The notes: generated by a model not told the origin, from the letters alone. DNA of 64,000 nucleotides from Epiperipatus broadwayi (GCA_028023455.1 JAQFVV010012512.1:1218413-1282412); one strand, 5' to 3'; positions 34,327 to 47,265 are shown, counted from the first letter of the stretch. Made by a program: numbers and translations.

Positions 34327-37300
34327 ATTTTAAATGATAAGTATGCAGTAGAAACTTAATAATTCCCTATTGGTCTTCTCAATATCGAAACACAATTTAC
34401 GTACAAATAGTCATGGAAACATCACGTAGCGGAGAAATATATCAGAAACTTTATGCTAGAGAAATAACAGACGCTGGATTAGTACATAAAACTACGAGAT
34501 GGAGAAAAGTAGTATTTTGGACTATAAATAGTTTTAAAAGTTTAAATTACTATTGTCTATTATAGATAGATATTTAAAAGAAATATGAATATTTCTATAG
34601 AAAGAAAGTATTTTGCAGATTTTTAACAAATAATATGTATATCTTAAGTAAAGATATAAGAAGTAGTAATTTTAATAAATACATGCCTTGTTAAGTCTTT
34701 GTGCTTAAAAGACTAAATATTGACGATTTGAAAAAGCAAATAGATTATAAAGATGATTATTAAAATCGTAATATAATAAAATTATTATGTTGAAGTAATC
34801 TAAAACGCTGGACGTTATAGATGAAAAAAATAGATTCTTACCTAGAGATATTGTTTTTTGAAAAATGCGCAAGTAATACATGGATGTCCAAATCAAGTCA
34901 ATCTAAGTCAAGCAAGCCAAGTTGATTAAAATAATTCAATGTAAAATAATTTATAAACTATAAATTAATTTTGAAATAATAATTTTAAATAATATTGTAC
35001 GAAGAACTGGATCCAGAAAGAGAACTTATAAACTATTTTTTAATTTTTATTTTTGTTTTCTTATGGGAACTTATTATTTTTAAAAAAAAGAACGTTATCA
35101 TTTTTATATAAACTTTCAAGAAACACGTGATTCAACGGAACAGGAAATAGTGTTCTATTGACTTTGTACATAGGATTTATTAGAACTTTTATGGTAGAAC
35201 AAAAGACATCGCTGGAATACGTAATATAATCTTTTATTTTATTTATTTAATATAAAATTTAAAATATTATTAAACTATTAAAAGTAGGTTAGGTACATTT
35301 ATTAAATAATAACTTAAAAATAATATAATCATTAATTACATAAATCTATTTTATAAGTAATATAACACGGAATATTTAATGAAAGTTTATGAGTATGAAT
35401 GTGTATTATTTTCATTTATGAAGCTGCAAATTCCGAAGAATACTGGATAGCAGACTGGACATTATTATTATTATGGTAAAAATATTGTATAATGATTTTT
35501 AATGAATTTAATATGTTTTTCTTTAGATCAACTGAATATTATGTTGTTGTAGAATGAATGGATAGATATTTTATGAAAACACATACATTATATTGACAAC
35601 GAACTTTATTAAAATATGCATAAGTTTTAATTTATAATGTCAACATGATACAACATTACGTAAGAAGCTTAGAAATAATTATATGATTCTTTCGTAAATA
35701 ATTTTGATATTTTTATTTATGCTTAGTATTAAAATGATGTTTATTATTTATCTTAATAATTATTTTATTTTTTGCAATTTAGAAAAGGATTTTAAAAGTC
35801 TATATTTTTTTTATATTTTGTTTTATTAAATAAGTTAAGTTACGTTATGGGTAGAAGCTTATATTTGGATTGAAGTTTATTAAGTATAAACGATGTAATA
35901 TAGGTAATTTGGATAACGAATATTTTGTTTGAAGTTGATGTTTGTTTTCCGGAAATTTTAGATAAGTTTAAAATATGTTTTATAGATAGAAATTTATTAG
36001 AAAGGATTAAAATAACACATAAAGTAAAGTAATGATTTTTACATAGAAAAGAATCATAGAATTTATCTAAGGTAATGCTTTATGAATTTGAAATTGATAA
36101 ATGATTTAAATAATAGTATTTGAACAGTACAGATATGTAATGCATATTTGATAAAACATATAACAGGAATTACATTAAGTAAAGTATAATTACAGTCAAT
36201 TATTTGTTTTACATTACAAAGATACATTAATTTTATAAAGCTATTAAGCAATGCTAATAATAAAGTGAATACATGATAATACATTATAAATGATAATATT
36301 TAATTAATGTAGTTATTTAATAGGTAGAGCTACATTATGAACACATGCTACATAAATAATTTTGACATATATTATTATTTGTAATGGAAGTTTATTAACA
36401 TTTATTTTAAAATCTAAGTTTTGAAAACACACTGTAATATTATAATATGGCATTTGAAAGAATGTATAATTGCTTATGAAGTACATGATTTAATAACAGT
36501 GTAAACAGATTGTATTATTATTTTCTTACTTAGTTCAGTTTATATTTGTTTTCTTAAATTCTAAAACTGTAAATAGTGTAAATAAATTTTATTTGAAGTT
36601 ATTGTAAATAAATTTGTTAATTTGTTTTAAAAGTGTGTCGAGTTTCATTATTTTTCACCACAGCATTTTGACCTCAGATGATTTGAAATAAACATAATAT
36701 TTGAACAAAATGAATTTGTTATTATTATTTAGAATTGAATACCATATTTGCTTAACATTATTTTATAAGAATTGATTGACATGAACATAAATATTACAAT
36801 GGTCATAAGATGATTATAATGCACATTATAAGAATACAGTATTGTTTATTGCCACAGATTATTAAGTATAAGATTTTGATCTATTTTAAAATGAAGATAC
36901 CATATGAAATAAAAGATATACATATGATTGTTTATTCATTTAATGATTGATTATATAATATAAATAGATGAGATTAAATTACACTTTAAGATTAGTATTA
37001 TTTATTATTATTATTAAAATAAGTTAGGTGTATCTAAGTTTGATATAAAATCCCACATCATACTTATTTACATGAGTTATTATTATTTTAAAACAGCTTA
37101 GAAGAACCTGAGATTATTTAATTATATTTTAAGTTAAAAGTTAGGAATTATTTTAGTATTATTAAAGATAATTTATTTCATTTAAAAGTCATAAGAATGC
37201 TATAGATGTAGTGGTAAGATGATAAGGTAGTGGTAGTATTCTTATGCCATTGAGACAGTATCTTAGGAGATATTGACTCAGTGTAAATCTGCTTATTACT

Positions 37301-37517
37301 TTGTAACTTTACTTCACAGTCTCATAATTTTATAAATACTTATTTAATTAGTATAATCTAGAACTATATTGATTTTGATGATTGATAATAAATTTAATTA
37401 AGATATGATAATATAAAAGTATATTAAAGATAGATATGCAAATTTTAATTAAGCATAATAATGTAACTGAGCTAGTTGTATTTTAAACTATTTTATATAT
37501 CAAGAAGTAAGGGTACA
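34327..37517 (+). repeat. 5' LTR (left end lost in gap)
   Basis: Matches 42143-45334 base for base with scattered substitutions, for example GAAAAAGC versus GAAAAGGC and TTGAACAAAATG versus TTGCACAAAATG. It ends ...AGTAAGGGTACA at 37517, where the two copies diverge: AAGGGTAGG here, ATATAT after the 3' copy. No ORF of note. Confidence 0.93.
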
Positions 37518-37690
37518 AAGGGTAGGAAGATTTTGGCGCTCAACGTTATTGGCATGATACGTTTATGTAGGATTTAGATGTTCAAACGTTATCGGTTTGA
37601 TATGTTAAAGTTACAATTTTATCAGCCCGATAGGTGGTCAAGAAAGTTTTTGGCCACAATGTTTTAGGCTAAATATTTAATTAGGGATTA
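37518..37690 (+). promoter_or_regulatory. Primer-binding-site-like sequence and iterated leader
   Basis: TGGCGCTCAACG at 37534 lies 16 bases after the LTR end. It resembles the TGGCGCC(C)AACG-type primer-binding sites of many Ty3/gypsy elements; TGG pairs with tRNA CCA. The motif seems to recur in degenerate form at about 37580 (CAAACGTTATCGGTTTGATA), 37615 (TTTTATCAGCCCGATAGG) and 37655 (TTGGCCACAATGTTTTAGGC), giving four rough repeats about 40 bases apart. The primer tRNA cannot be named from this alone. Confidence 0.6.
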
Positions 37691-38242
37691 AGATATATAA
37701 TTTTAGGATTAGTATATGTTAGGAGAATAAAGTGATAAGTATAATTAGTATTTTATAATAATATTTATAATTGATTAGATGTTGATTATAAAATTAAAAT
37801 AAAATTAAAATAAAAATTTTATTAGTAGAGTATTATATTTTCATGTGGTATCTGTAATATGATTATTCTTTGAAGTTAAATATTATGTTGATTTTAAGTT
37901 AATAAAATAATAAATTATAGAAATGTGGCAAATAATTATATTATTATGTGACCATATCAATTCTTGAAATATTTTAAATGGATATTTAATATTATATATT
38001 ATGTGCAAATTGTCTGTGGGTCATAGGTGTAAAAATAAATGATATGACACAATTTTGTTATTGAAATTTATATAATTATTTAATAGTAAGTAATGTAGAG
38101 TTTTTGAGGATACTATTATATGATTAGTTGTAAAAGTGAGTTGAGTGGAGATGGGAAGGTTGATGGGGAATTGTATTTTTAAAAAAGTATAAAATAATAA
38201 GTACTGCATATTGTTAGGATTGAATTTTAAAAAAATAAAAAA

Positions 38243-38569
38243 ATGGATAATTGGGATAAAGATTTAGGAGTTGAAATGTCAAATTTTGTTGTAGAAGATA
38301 ATAGTTGTGGGGAGAGCAGAGAAATAGAAAAATCAGCAAATTCAGAAATAGTATTAGAAAATACTCAGAATATGGATAGTGAAATAGAGGAGGAGGAAGA
38401 GATAATTTTTAAAACTGTAGGAAAAGAAGTAGTGAAACCTGAAAAAGATGTAGAGCATTCTGGTTTTGAGAAATATTTTAAAATAATGATGCAGAGTATG
38501 AGTTCAATGAAAGAAGATATGAAAGAAATGAAAGAAGATAATAATATTAGATTCTTTAAAAGAAGATAA
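38243..38569 (+). pseudogene. Gag-like coiled-coil protein, N-terminal part (frameshifted)
   Basis: 108 aa from ATG 38243, preceded by an A-rich leader. The N-terminus is acidic, with a Glu run (IEEEEEII at about 53-60). A predicted helix rich in KEDMKEM-type heptads follows. The frame ends early because one 75-bp coding repeat (25 codons, starting at 38528) lacks 5 bases relative to the next repeat at 38598, shifting the frame into IRFFKRR and a stop. The remainder of the protein is in the frame that opens just downstream. No known domain is recognised. Confidence 0.7.
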
Positions 38570-38597
38570 TGATTCTATTAAGAATGAAATAAAAGAA

Positions 38598-39722
38598 ATG
38601 AAAGAAGATAATAATATTAGATTTGATTCTTTAAAAAAAGATATGAAAAATATGAGTATAAATATGGAAGAAATGAAAGAGGAAAGTTATAAAAATAATA
38701 TTAAATTAGATTCTTTAAAAGAAGATAATGATTCTATTAAGAATGAAATAAAAAATATGAATATAAAAATGGAAAATAGAATGGATAATCTAGATAGAAG
38801 ATTGGGTAAATATGGGGAAGTACTTGAATCTATAAAGATAGACATAATAAAAAGTCATGATAAAAAAGAAGAATTTTTAAACAGAAAACTTAAAGAAATT
38901 TCAAAAAACATAATTAAAAGTGTTAAAGAGCAAATAGAAGAATCTACTAGCCAATGGCAAGTAAAAAATAGTAAGTTAGATCAGAAAATAGAGAGTAATA
39001 ATTTAAATGTAAAAGATGAAATTTATGAAATAAAGAATGATATAAATCATATTAATGAAGAAGTTAGAAGTATTAAAGAAGATGTAGTTCAGAATGGAAA
39101 AGAGATTCCTATAAAATCTATTAAAATAATTAATAGTAGGAATGAATTATATGAAAAAATACTGGAAAATCCCAAAGCGTATTTAAAATTAATTAATGAA
39201 ATGATAGGAATGTGTAAATCCTATGAGAAGCTAGTTGGAGAAAGAATTATGGACCAAATCAATAATTTAAAGAAATATTATGTTGATGATAAAAGATTTG
39301 GGAGATTTACGAAGATAAAGTCAAAATCTTTAAAGCAAAAGTATTTAGAGTTGTTGGAGCATGAATTATTTAAAATTATAGATATCAGTGGTAATAAATT
39401 TAAGAATAAACTGCAAGAAGTGATATCTAAATGTATTATTGATGATAAAAATATTCATGTACCAGCTGATGTTTTAAAAGAAATATTATTTGAAGGAATT
39501 AGGAACTTAATACCTAATGATGAAGTTATAAATGGGAAATTTAATTGGAATAAAGATTTAAGCAAGATAAGAATAAGACTTAAATATCCAAAGCATGAGA
39601 AATTTATAACAGGTTTTCTTGAGAATAATCTTAATAAAGGAAAGAAGATAGGAAAAGTTAAGGTGAGATTTAAGAAAGGAGAAAGAAAATTAAAGTTTAG
39701 ATTTAGAGAAGAATATATTTAA
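38598..39722 (+). pseudogene. Gag-like coiled-coil protein, main part (374 aa)
   Basis: Open throughout. Residues 1 to about 165 form a long charged coiled coil with internal repeats (SLKKDMKNMS, SLKEDNDSIKNEIKNMN) and Met/Ile/Leu heptads. Residues about 180-330 look globular (ILENPKAYLKLINEMIG, LPxD-type helices, one Trp in FNWNKDLSK). The last 45 are strongly basic (KKIGKVKVRF, KKGERKLKFRF). There is no CCHC zinc knuckle, protease DSG, or RT motif. By position (single ORF between LTRs, after a PBS) it is inferred to be a Gag-type RNA-packaging protein; the basic tail could bind nucleic acid in place of a knuckle. A captured host coiled-coil gene is an alternative. The true start is at 38243, in the other frame. 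Confidence 0.7.
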
Positions 39723-40059
39723 TAATTAAGACAGGTAATTCTCAAAGAAGATGTGTATTTGATAATGTAATATGGCATTATATTATATTAGTATTTATTT
39801 TTTTTAAAAAAATGCAAGGAGCTTAATTCCATTTCCATCTGAGATGTGAGTTATAATTTCAAAGTAATATGAATAAATATTTTAATGTCATGTTTAAATA
39901 TAATGCTTGACATAAAGAAATAATTTATTATATAATAAATTAGCATAGTGAATAAAGTTTTAGTTGAAGAAATTTACAAAATATGTAAATGACAGTTTAA
40001 AAGAAATAAGTTTTGTCAGAATGACTAAATAAAGGTGGAATTAGCTATTACAATAGATA
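39723..40059. other. Non-coding internal region after the Gag-like ORF
   Basis: AT-rich with many stops in all frames. Where an autonomous element would have pol there is no RT motif on either strand. Confidence 0.6.
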
Positions 40060-40888
40060 TTTTAAAGCAAAAAGCTAAACAATAAGGTTAGAGAGTATAA
40101 AACTCATATGTTTAAAGTACTTATAAGTGGATCTTATGAAGGATTAATGTATAATATGGTAGTGATCATAAAATTGATTAATCTTAAGGGATCAGGTTAA
40201 TCTCTTTAAAAGAGAAATATGTAGATTTGTTAAATGATAATCTATAAGATTGCTAATGAAATTAGCAATAAGTTATAAATAAAATACATAGAGTAGTTTA
40301 AAATATAGTATTAACTATAATAATATGTATTTTTCGTAGCTTATGTAAAGGTGTATTTAAAAGAATTTAAATACTTGATATTTGTAGAAATATTAGAGAA
40401 ATGAAGGTAACCTAATTAAAAGATAAGGAAGGAGAAGTGAAACTTAATCCATAAAGTAAAAGAAAGTTATTGCTATTTTAAAGCAAAAAGCTAAACAATA
40501 AGGTTAGAGAGTATAAAACTCATATGTTTAAAGTACTTATAAGTGGATCTTATGAAGGATTAATGTATAATATGGTAGTGATCATAAAATTGATTAATCT
40601 TAAGGGATCAGGTTAATCTCTTTAAAAGAGAAATATGTAGATTTGTTAAATGATAATCTATAAGATTGCTAATGAAATTAGCAATAAGTTATAAATAAAA
40701 TACATAGAGTAGTTTAAAATATAGTATTAACTATAATAATATGTATTTTTAGTAGCTTATGTAAAGGTGTATTTAAAAGAATTTAAATACTTGATATTTG
40801 TAGAAATATTAGAGAAATGAAGGTAACCTAATTAAAAGATAAGGAAGGAGAAGTGAAACTTAATCCATAAAGTAAAAGAAAGTTATTG
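40060..40888. repeat. 416-bp tandem duplication inside the LTR element
   Basis: TTTTAAAGCAAAAAGCTAAA begins at 40060 and again at 40476. The two copies are almost identical (for example TTTTTCGTAGC versus TTTTTAGTAGC), ending AGTAAAAGAAAGTTATTG. The duplication is much younger than the two LTRs, or has been homogenised. No ORF. Confidence 0.95.
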
Positions 40889-41056
40889 TAGTTTATTTAA
40901 AAGTGTTTTCTTAGTGAGATTTAAAATGATATTTCAATACTTTATAACACTTTGTGATAGAATAATTTATTATAATGTTTAGATGATAAGAAAGATAAAA
41001 TTGATCAATGTGGAGTAAAGATGTTAAAGATGGAGGTTAAATTTAAAATTTTATCC

Positions 41057-41070
41057 GAAGGAGGGGAATA
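41057..41070 (+). promoter_or_regulatory. Polypurine tract before the 3' LTR
   Basis: GAAGGAGGGGAATA directly precedes TGTGCCC, the LTR start. Purine tracts here prime plus-strand DNA synthesis in LTR elements. Confidence 0.8.
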
Positions 41071-44000
41071 TGTGCCCTTTTGTATGGGTCACCATTTAAG
41101 TTTTGTGCTAATCTAGTAGAAAATTTTAAATTTAAGAAGTATTTTAAAAGTGTGATGTTGACTTTGCTTGTGGTAATGTTACCATAAGTTTAATTAGAGC
41201 AATCTGTAATTATTTGATGTGTGAATTGTGTTGGTATTGAGAAAATATTTAAAATGATGATGATTATGATGTAATACTGCATTAATAAATTTAATAACAA
41301 ATGTTTGAAGCTAAAGTATTTAAAAGATAAGTTAAAATTAGACAAAGATATTTATTTAATTTAAAATATATGTTAAAAGTGAATAGAAGTATTTTAAATT
41401 ATAAGTACTTAAATTGAGATTAATATTTGATTTTAATCATATCAAATAATTATTTTAAAATCTGATGTAATATCTTATTTATTTTAAAAATAAATATTTA
41501 TTTTAAAAAAGCAATTGTTAAGTTATTTTTAGATTATGGGAAGCGTTTCTTGTATTGTAAAAAAACAGATGTTAATTAAAGACACACACACATGCTTGGA
41601 AGCTTTCTCATAAAGTTGCAAAACTATTTTAAAATCATGTTGTAAAATTTATAAATAATACGTGATTTATCACGAGATAAAAATAAAGATATTAATGTAA
41701 AATATTAAATCTGATTTTTAAAAATATTGTTTTACAAATATAACGTATTTAAAAATTCAGTTTATTTTAAATGATCTTATAAAAGTTAAGATTTAAATCA
41801 AGTGAGAAAGAATATTTTAAAAAATGTTTGGTAGATTTAAATAAACGATAAGATTATTTTTAAAAAATGTAATAATATTAAATATTAAATAAGTCATTAT
41901 TTTATTTTTAATAGTGTGTTAGTAAATATGTAAATAAGTTAGAAAGTTTGATTGTTTAAATGTACCAATCAGATAAGGAGTTTCTGGCAGTATAAAAGCT
42001 GGATTCAATTGTTGAAGGGGGCTCTCTACAATAAATTTTAAAAGTTAATCGTGCTATTGAGAAAATAGCTAAGTAAATTTATAAACGCTCTTAAAATCAG
42101 TGTTAAAATCATAAGAGTGTTATTGTTTATAATTTTATGAAATTTTAAATGATAAGTATGCAGTAGAAACTTAATAATTCCCTATTGGTCTTCTCAATAT
42201 CGAAACACAATTTACGTACAAATAGTCATGGAAACATCACGTAGCGGAGAAATATATCAGAAACTTTATGCTAGAGAAATAACAGACGCTGGATTAGTAC
42301 ATAAAACTACGAGATGGAGAAAAGTAGTATTTTGGACTATAAATAGTTTTAAAAGTTTAAAATACTATTGTCTATTATAGATAGATATTTAAAAGAAATA
42401 TGAATATTTCTATAGAAAGAAAGTATTTTGCAGATTTTTAACAAATAATATGTATATCTTAAGTAAAGATATAAGAAGTAGTAATTTTAATAAATACATG
42501 CCTTGTTAAGTCTTTGTGCTTAAAAGACTAAATATTGACGATTTGAAAAGGCAAATAGATTATAAAGATGATTATTTAAAATCATAATATAATAAAATTA
42601 TTATGTTGAAGTAATCTAAAACGCTGGACGTTATAGATGAAAAAAATAGATTCTTACCTAGAGATATTGTTTTTTGAAAAATGCGCAAGTAATACATGGA
42701 TGTCCAAATCAAGTCAATCTAAGTCAAGCAAGCCAAGTTGATTAAAATAATTCAATGTAAAATAATTTATAAACTATAAATTAATTTTGAAATAATAATT
42801 TTAAATAATATTGTACGAAGAACTGGATCCAGAAAGAGAACTTATAAACTATTTTTTAATTTTTATTTTTGTTTTCTTATGGGAACTTATTATTTTCAAA
42901 AAAAAGAACATTATCATTTTTATATAAACTTTCAAGAAACACGTGATTCAACGGAACAGGAAATAGTGTTCTATTGACTTTGTACATAGGATTTATTAGA
43001 ACTTTTATGGTAGAACAAAAGTCGTCGCTGGAATACGTAATATAATCTTTTATTTTATTTATTTAATATAAAATTTAAAATATTATTAAACTATTAAAAG
43101 TAGGTTAGGTACATTTATTAAATAATAACTTAAAAATAATATAATCATTAATTACATAAATCTATTTTATAAGTAATATAACACGGAATATTTAATGAAA
43201 GTTTATGAGTATGAATGTGTATTATTTTCATTTATGAAGCTGCAAATTCCGAAGAATACTGGATAGCAGACTGGACATTATTATTATTATGGTAAAAATA
43301 TTGTATAATGATTTTTAATGAATTTAATATGTTTTTCTTTAGATCAACTGAATATTATGTTGTTGTAGAATGAATGGATAGATACTTTATGAAAATACAT
43401 ACATTATATTGACAACGAACTTTATTAAAATATGCATAAGTTTTAATTTATAATGTCAACATGATACAATATTACGTAAGAAGCTTAGAAATAATTATAT
43501 GATTCTTTCGTAAATAATTTTGATATTTTTATTTATGCTTAGTATTAAAATGATGTTTATTATTTATCTTAATAATTATTTTATTTTTTGCAATTTAGAA
43601 AAGGATTTTAAAAGTCTATATTTTTTTTAAATATTTTGTTTTATTAAATAAGTTAAGTTACGTTATGGGTAGAAGCTTATATTTGGATTGAAGTTTATTA
43701 AGTATAAACGATGTAATATAGGTAATTTGGATAACGAATATTTTGTTTGAAGTTGATGTTTGTTTTCCGGAAATTTGAGATAAGTTTAAAATATGTTTTA
43801 TAGATAGAAATTTATTAGAAAGGATTTAAATAACACATAAAGTAAAATAATGATTTTTACATAGAAAAGAATCATAGAATTTATCTAAGGTAATGTTTTC
43901 TGAATTTGAAATTGATAAATAATTAAATAATAATATTTGAACAGTACAGATATGTAATGCATATTTGATAAAACATATAACAGGAATTACATTAAGTAAA

Positions 44001-45331
44001 GTATAATTACAGTCAATTATTTGTTTTACATTACAAAGATACATTAATTTTATAAAGCTATTAAGCAATGCTAATAATAAATTGAATACATGATAATACA
44101 TTATAAATGATAATATTTAATTAATGTAGTTATTTAATAGGTAGAGCTACATTATGAACACATGTTACATAAATAATTTTGACATATATTATTATTTGTA
44201 ATGGAAGTTTATTAACATTTATTTTAAAATCTAAGTTTTGAAAACACACTGTAATATTATAATATGGCATTTGAAAGAATGTATAATTGCTTATGAAGTA
44301 CATGATTTAATAACAGTGTAAACAGATTGTATTATTATTTTCTTACTTAGTTCAGTTTATATTTGTTTTCTTAAATTCTAAAACTGTAAATAGTGTAAAT
44401 AAATTTTATTTGAAGTTATTGTAAATAAATTTGTTAATTTGTTTTAAAAGTGTGTTGAGTTTCATTATTTTTCACCACAGCATTTTGACCTCAAATGATT
44501 TGAAATAAACATAATATTTGCACAAAATGAATTTGTTATTATTATTTAGAATTGAATACCATATTTGCTTAACATTATTTTATAAGAATTGATTGACATG
44601 AACATAAATATTACAATGGTGATAATATGATTATAATACACATTATAAGAATACAGTATTGTTTAATGCCACAGATGATTAAGTATAAGATGTTGATCTA
44701 TTTTAAAATGAATATACCATATGAAATAAAAGATATACATATGATTGTTTATTCATTTAATGATTGATTATATAATATAAATAGATGAGATTAAATTACA
44801 CTCTAAAATTAGTATTATTTACTATTATTATTAAAATAAGTTAGGTGTATCTAAGTTTGATATAAAATCCCACATCATACTTATTTACATGAGTTATTAT
44901 TATTTTAAAACAGCTTAGAAAAACCTGAGATTATTTAATTATATTTTAAATTAAAAGTTAGGAATTATTTTAGTATTATTAAAGATAATTTATTTCATTT
45001 AAAAGTCATAAGAATGCTATAGATGTAGTAGTAAGATAATAAGGTAGTGGTAGTATTCTTATGCCATTGAGACAGTATCTTAGGAGATATTGACTCAGTG
45101 TAAATCTGCTTATTACTTTGTAACTTTACTTCACAGTCTCATAATTCTATAAATACTTATTTAATTAGTATAATCTAGAACTATATTGATTTTGATGATT
45201 GATAATAAATTTAATTAAGATGTGATAATTTAAAAGTATATTAAAGATAGATATACAAAATTTTATTAAGCATAATAATGTAACTGAGCTAGTTGTATTT
45301 TAAACTATTTTATATATCAAGAAGTAAGGGT

Positions 45332-45334
<3 letters not shown>
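41071..45334 (+). repeat. Complete 3' LTR, about 4264 bp
   Basis: Starts TGTGCCCTTTTGTATGGG and ends AGTAAGGGTACA. The start is confirmed independently by the solo LTR at 48041-53117, which begins TGTGCCCTTTTCTATAGG on the minus strand. The promoter near 41991 would make U3 about 950 bp and the R-U5 part over 3 kb. AATAAA words occur at several places, including near 44398 and 44426, so the poly(A) site cannot be fixed. There are no ORFs of note. LTRs of this length are rare in animals. Confidence 0.9.
41965..41997 (+). promoter_or_regulatory. LTR core promoter: CCAAT box and TATA box
   Basis: CCAAT at 41965-41969 and TATAAAA at 41991-41997, 26 bases start to start. The same two boxes with the same 26-base spacing are present on the minus strand of the diverged solo LTR (52176 and 52150), so selection or recent common function is likely. 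Transcription should start about 30 bases after the TATA box, near GGGGGCTCTCTAC. Confidence 0.75.
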
Positions 45335-45374
<40 letters not shown>

Positions 45375-45380
45375 TTACCC

Positions 45381-45412
<32 letters not shown>

Positions 45413-45421
45413 AAAGGGTAA
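45335..45421. repeat. (TA)n tract with hairpin, 3' flank of the LTR element
   Basis: The LTR end runs straight into AT dinucleotides. TTACCCTTTA (45375-45384) and TAAAGGGTAA (45412-45421) are perfect inverted repeats around a TA loop. Confidence 0.9.
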
Positions 45422-47227
45422 CTTACAATGTACACATTCCTAAAAAGATCAAGCATATTTATTAAACCCAATCCATTTGGAATTTATATTAATAATGGTA
45501 AGGTTATTATTTGTTATTATTATTACCTATACACATATAATACACAATAAATTACTAAGTCATAATAAATAAAATATGATCAATATTTTAGAAAGTAATA
45601 TTGTATATATATATATATATATATAACTATTTGATTGAATAAACTGTAATGTATATATTATTTTTTTAATTTAAAATTGAATATTAATTTATAGTTAAAT
45701 GAATTTGGGATGACCTGAAGTTAAGTTGGGGTGCACATGTGTGTGAAAATAAAACTCATTTTATTACTTTATTTTTTTTTATTTGTAATAAATTAAATGT
45801 ATTTAAACAATGCATATAAAAATCTAAGTGAATTTAAACAATAGGCAGTTAAAAATCTTAGCGTTCCTGGAAATCTACACGCATAAAATGTATAAAAACA
45901 AAAGATAGTTTGTAAATCATTCTTCTTATTGGAATAGCACCTGTAACAAAAGACAGCAATTTAAAGTAAAATTTAGAATGCTAAAATGGAGTTTTACTTT
46001 TTCTTTTAGTTAAATTATAAACATTTTAAAAGTCAAATGCTGTAACTAAAAGTTTATCAAATTCAAAGAAAAAAAAGTGAAATAAGAAGTAAGAATAACT
46101 GATAAATTTTTAAATAATTAAATCATGTTTTAAAAGTTGTTGAAGTAAATTTGAATATTTTAAATCGTTTCAAAAAGAATAACGAGAATTAAGTCTGCTG
46201 AAAATTGGAAAATAAAGAAAAATAAAATAATTTTCTTAATAAATATATAAAGCGTTTTTATATTATCTGATGTAAATATATGATTATGAATAATTATTAA
46301 ATTGTACTTTGATATGAAAATGGGCTAGAGCAAAACAAGCTATTGTGTGTCATGGTATTTTCTGCCAGCTGCATTATATCTATAAATATATATTTTTCTA
46401 CTTTATTGTAAACACACAAGAAGATGCCTGCAGTCCAAAGTAAACAAGGATTGGAATACTTTATGGTGAATCAAATGAGGATCAAGATGTTTACCATGAA
46501 ACACAACTATAGGAGACACCAAAGTATCTATCTATCCTTGCTAAGGAAAATGATTTACTATGTGAAACTGCTTTGAAGAATAACTTGCCTAACTATCAAC
46601 TACTACTTTTATTAGGATGATTTTTATGAACTTTGTTCCAATTACAACTTTTAATCAAAGAATCAAGATTGTAAATTTTTGTTTATTTATTTATTTTTTT
46701 TATTTATATTATCTGTTGTATTTTCACACATTTTTTAGAATTAGCAAAGAAGAAAAGGGGGGATTATTCATTTTGATATTTTTTATATTTTCATTATAAA
46801 TAAAATTTAGGTAAAGCCACCTGCTTCACATCAGGTTATCCACATAAATATTGAGGTAAGACTATCTAAACTTATTTTCATAGGTTAAATTACAACTTTT
46901 GTACAGAATACATATTATATGTTTTATTTTGTGATTAACCTTGTACATATATTTTCCAGTATGTTTGACTAATCAACTGGTATCTGTCTCTATCATATAT
47001 ATATAAATTGGGGAAACTTGTTAAATAGATTAACATTTGTAAATATATATAATTTAGCATCTCAATTACATTAAATAACTAAACTTTATTTTTCTATATA
47101 ATTATGATTTGTAGAGAATGATTGACATAGGTGGATTTCTACCATGGGGTATAAGGGTTGGATCTAGAGGATAATTAATTAGTAAGATGGTAGAAGTTCA
47201 CTTGTGACACATGTAGATATGATTGAT

Positions 47228-47265
<38 letters not shown>

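Larger units (their letters stand above)
34327..45334 (+). mobile_element. Giant-LTR, Gag-only (LARD / TR-GAG-like) retrotransposon
   Basis: Two direct repeats, 34327-37517 and 42143-45334, are nearly identical (roughly 1-2% different by eye). The right copy extends leftward to TGTGCCC at 41071, directly after a polypurine tract, so the complete LTR is 41071-45334, about 4264 bp with TG...CA ends. After the 5' LTR comes a PBS-like TGGCGCTCAACG (37534). The internal part (37518-41070, about 3.55 kb) has one coding region, a coiled-coil protein, then non-coding DNA with a 416-bp tandem duplication. I found no protease, RT, RNase H or integrase. It must be non-autonomous. The 5' end is hidden by the gap, and the 3' end abuts (TA)n. 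Confidence 0.85.

Noticed and set aside
33746-34337. Long open frames over the N run
   Set aside because: They are artefacts of untranslated gap characters.
36063-36284. Minus-strand ORF repeated at 43826-44101
   Set aside because: It appears in both LTRs only because the LTRs are duplicated. It has no motif and its C-terminal part changes with a single indel.
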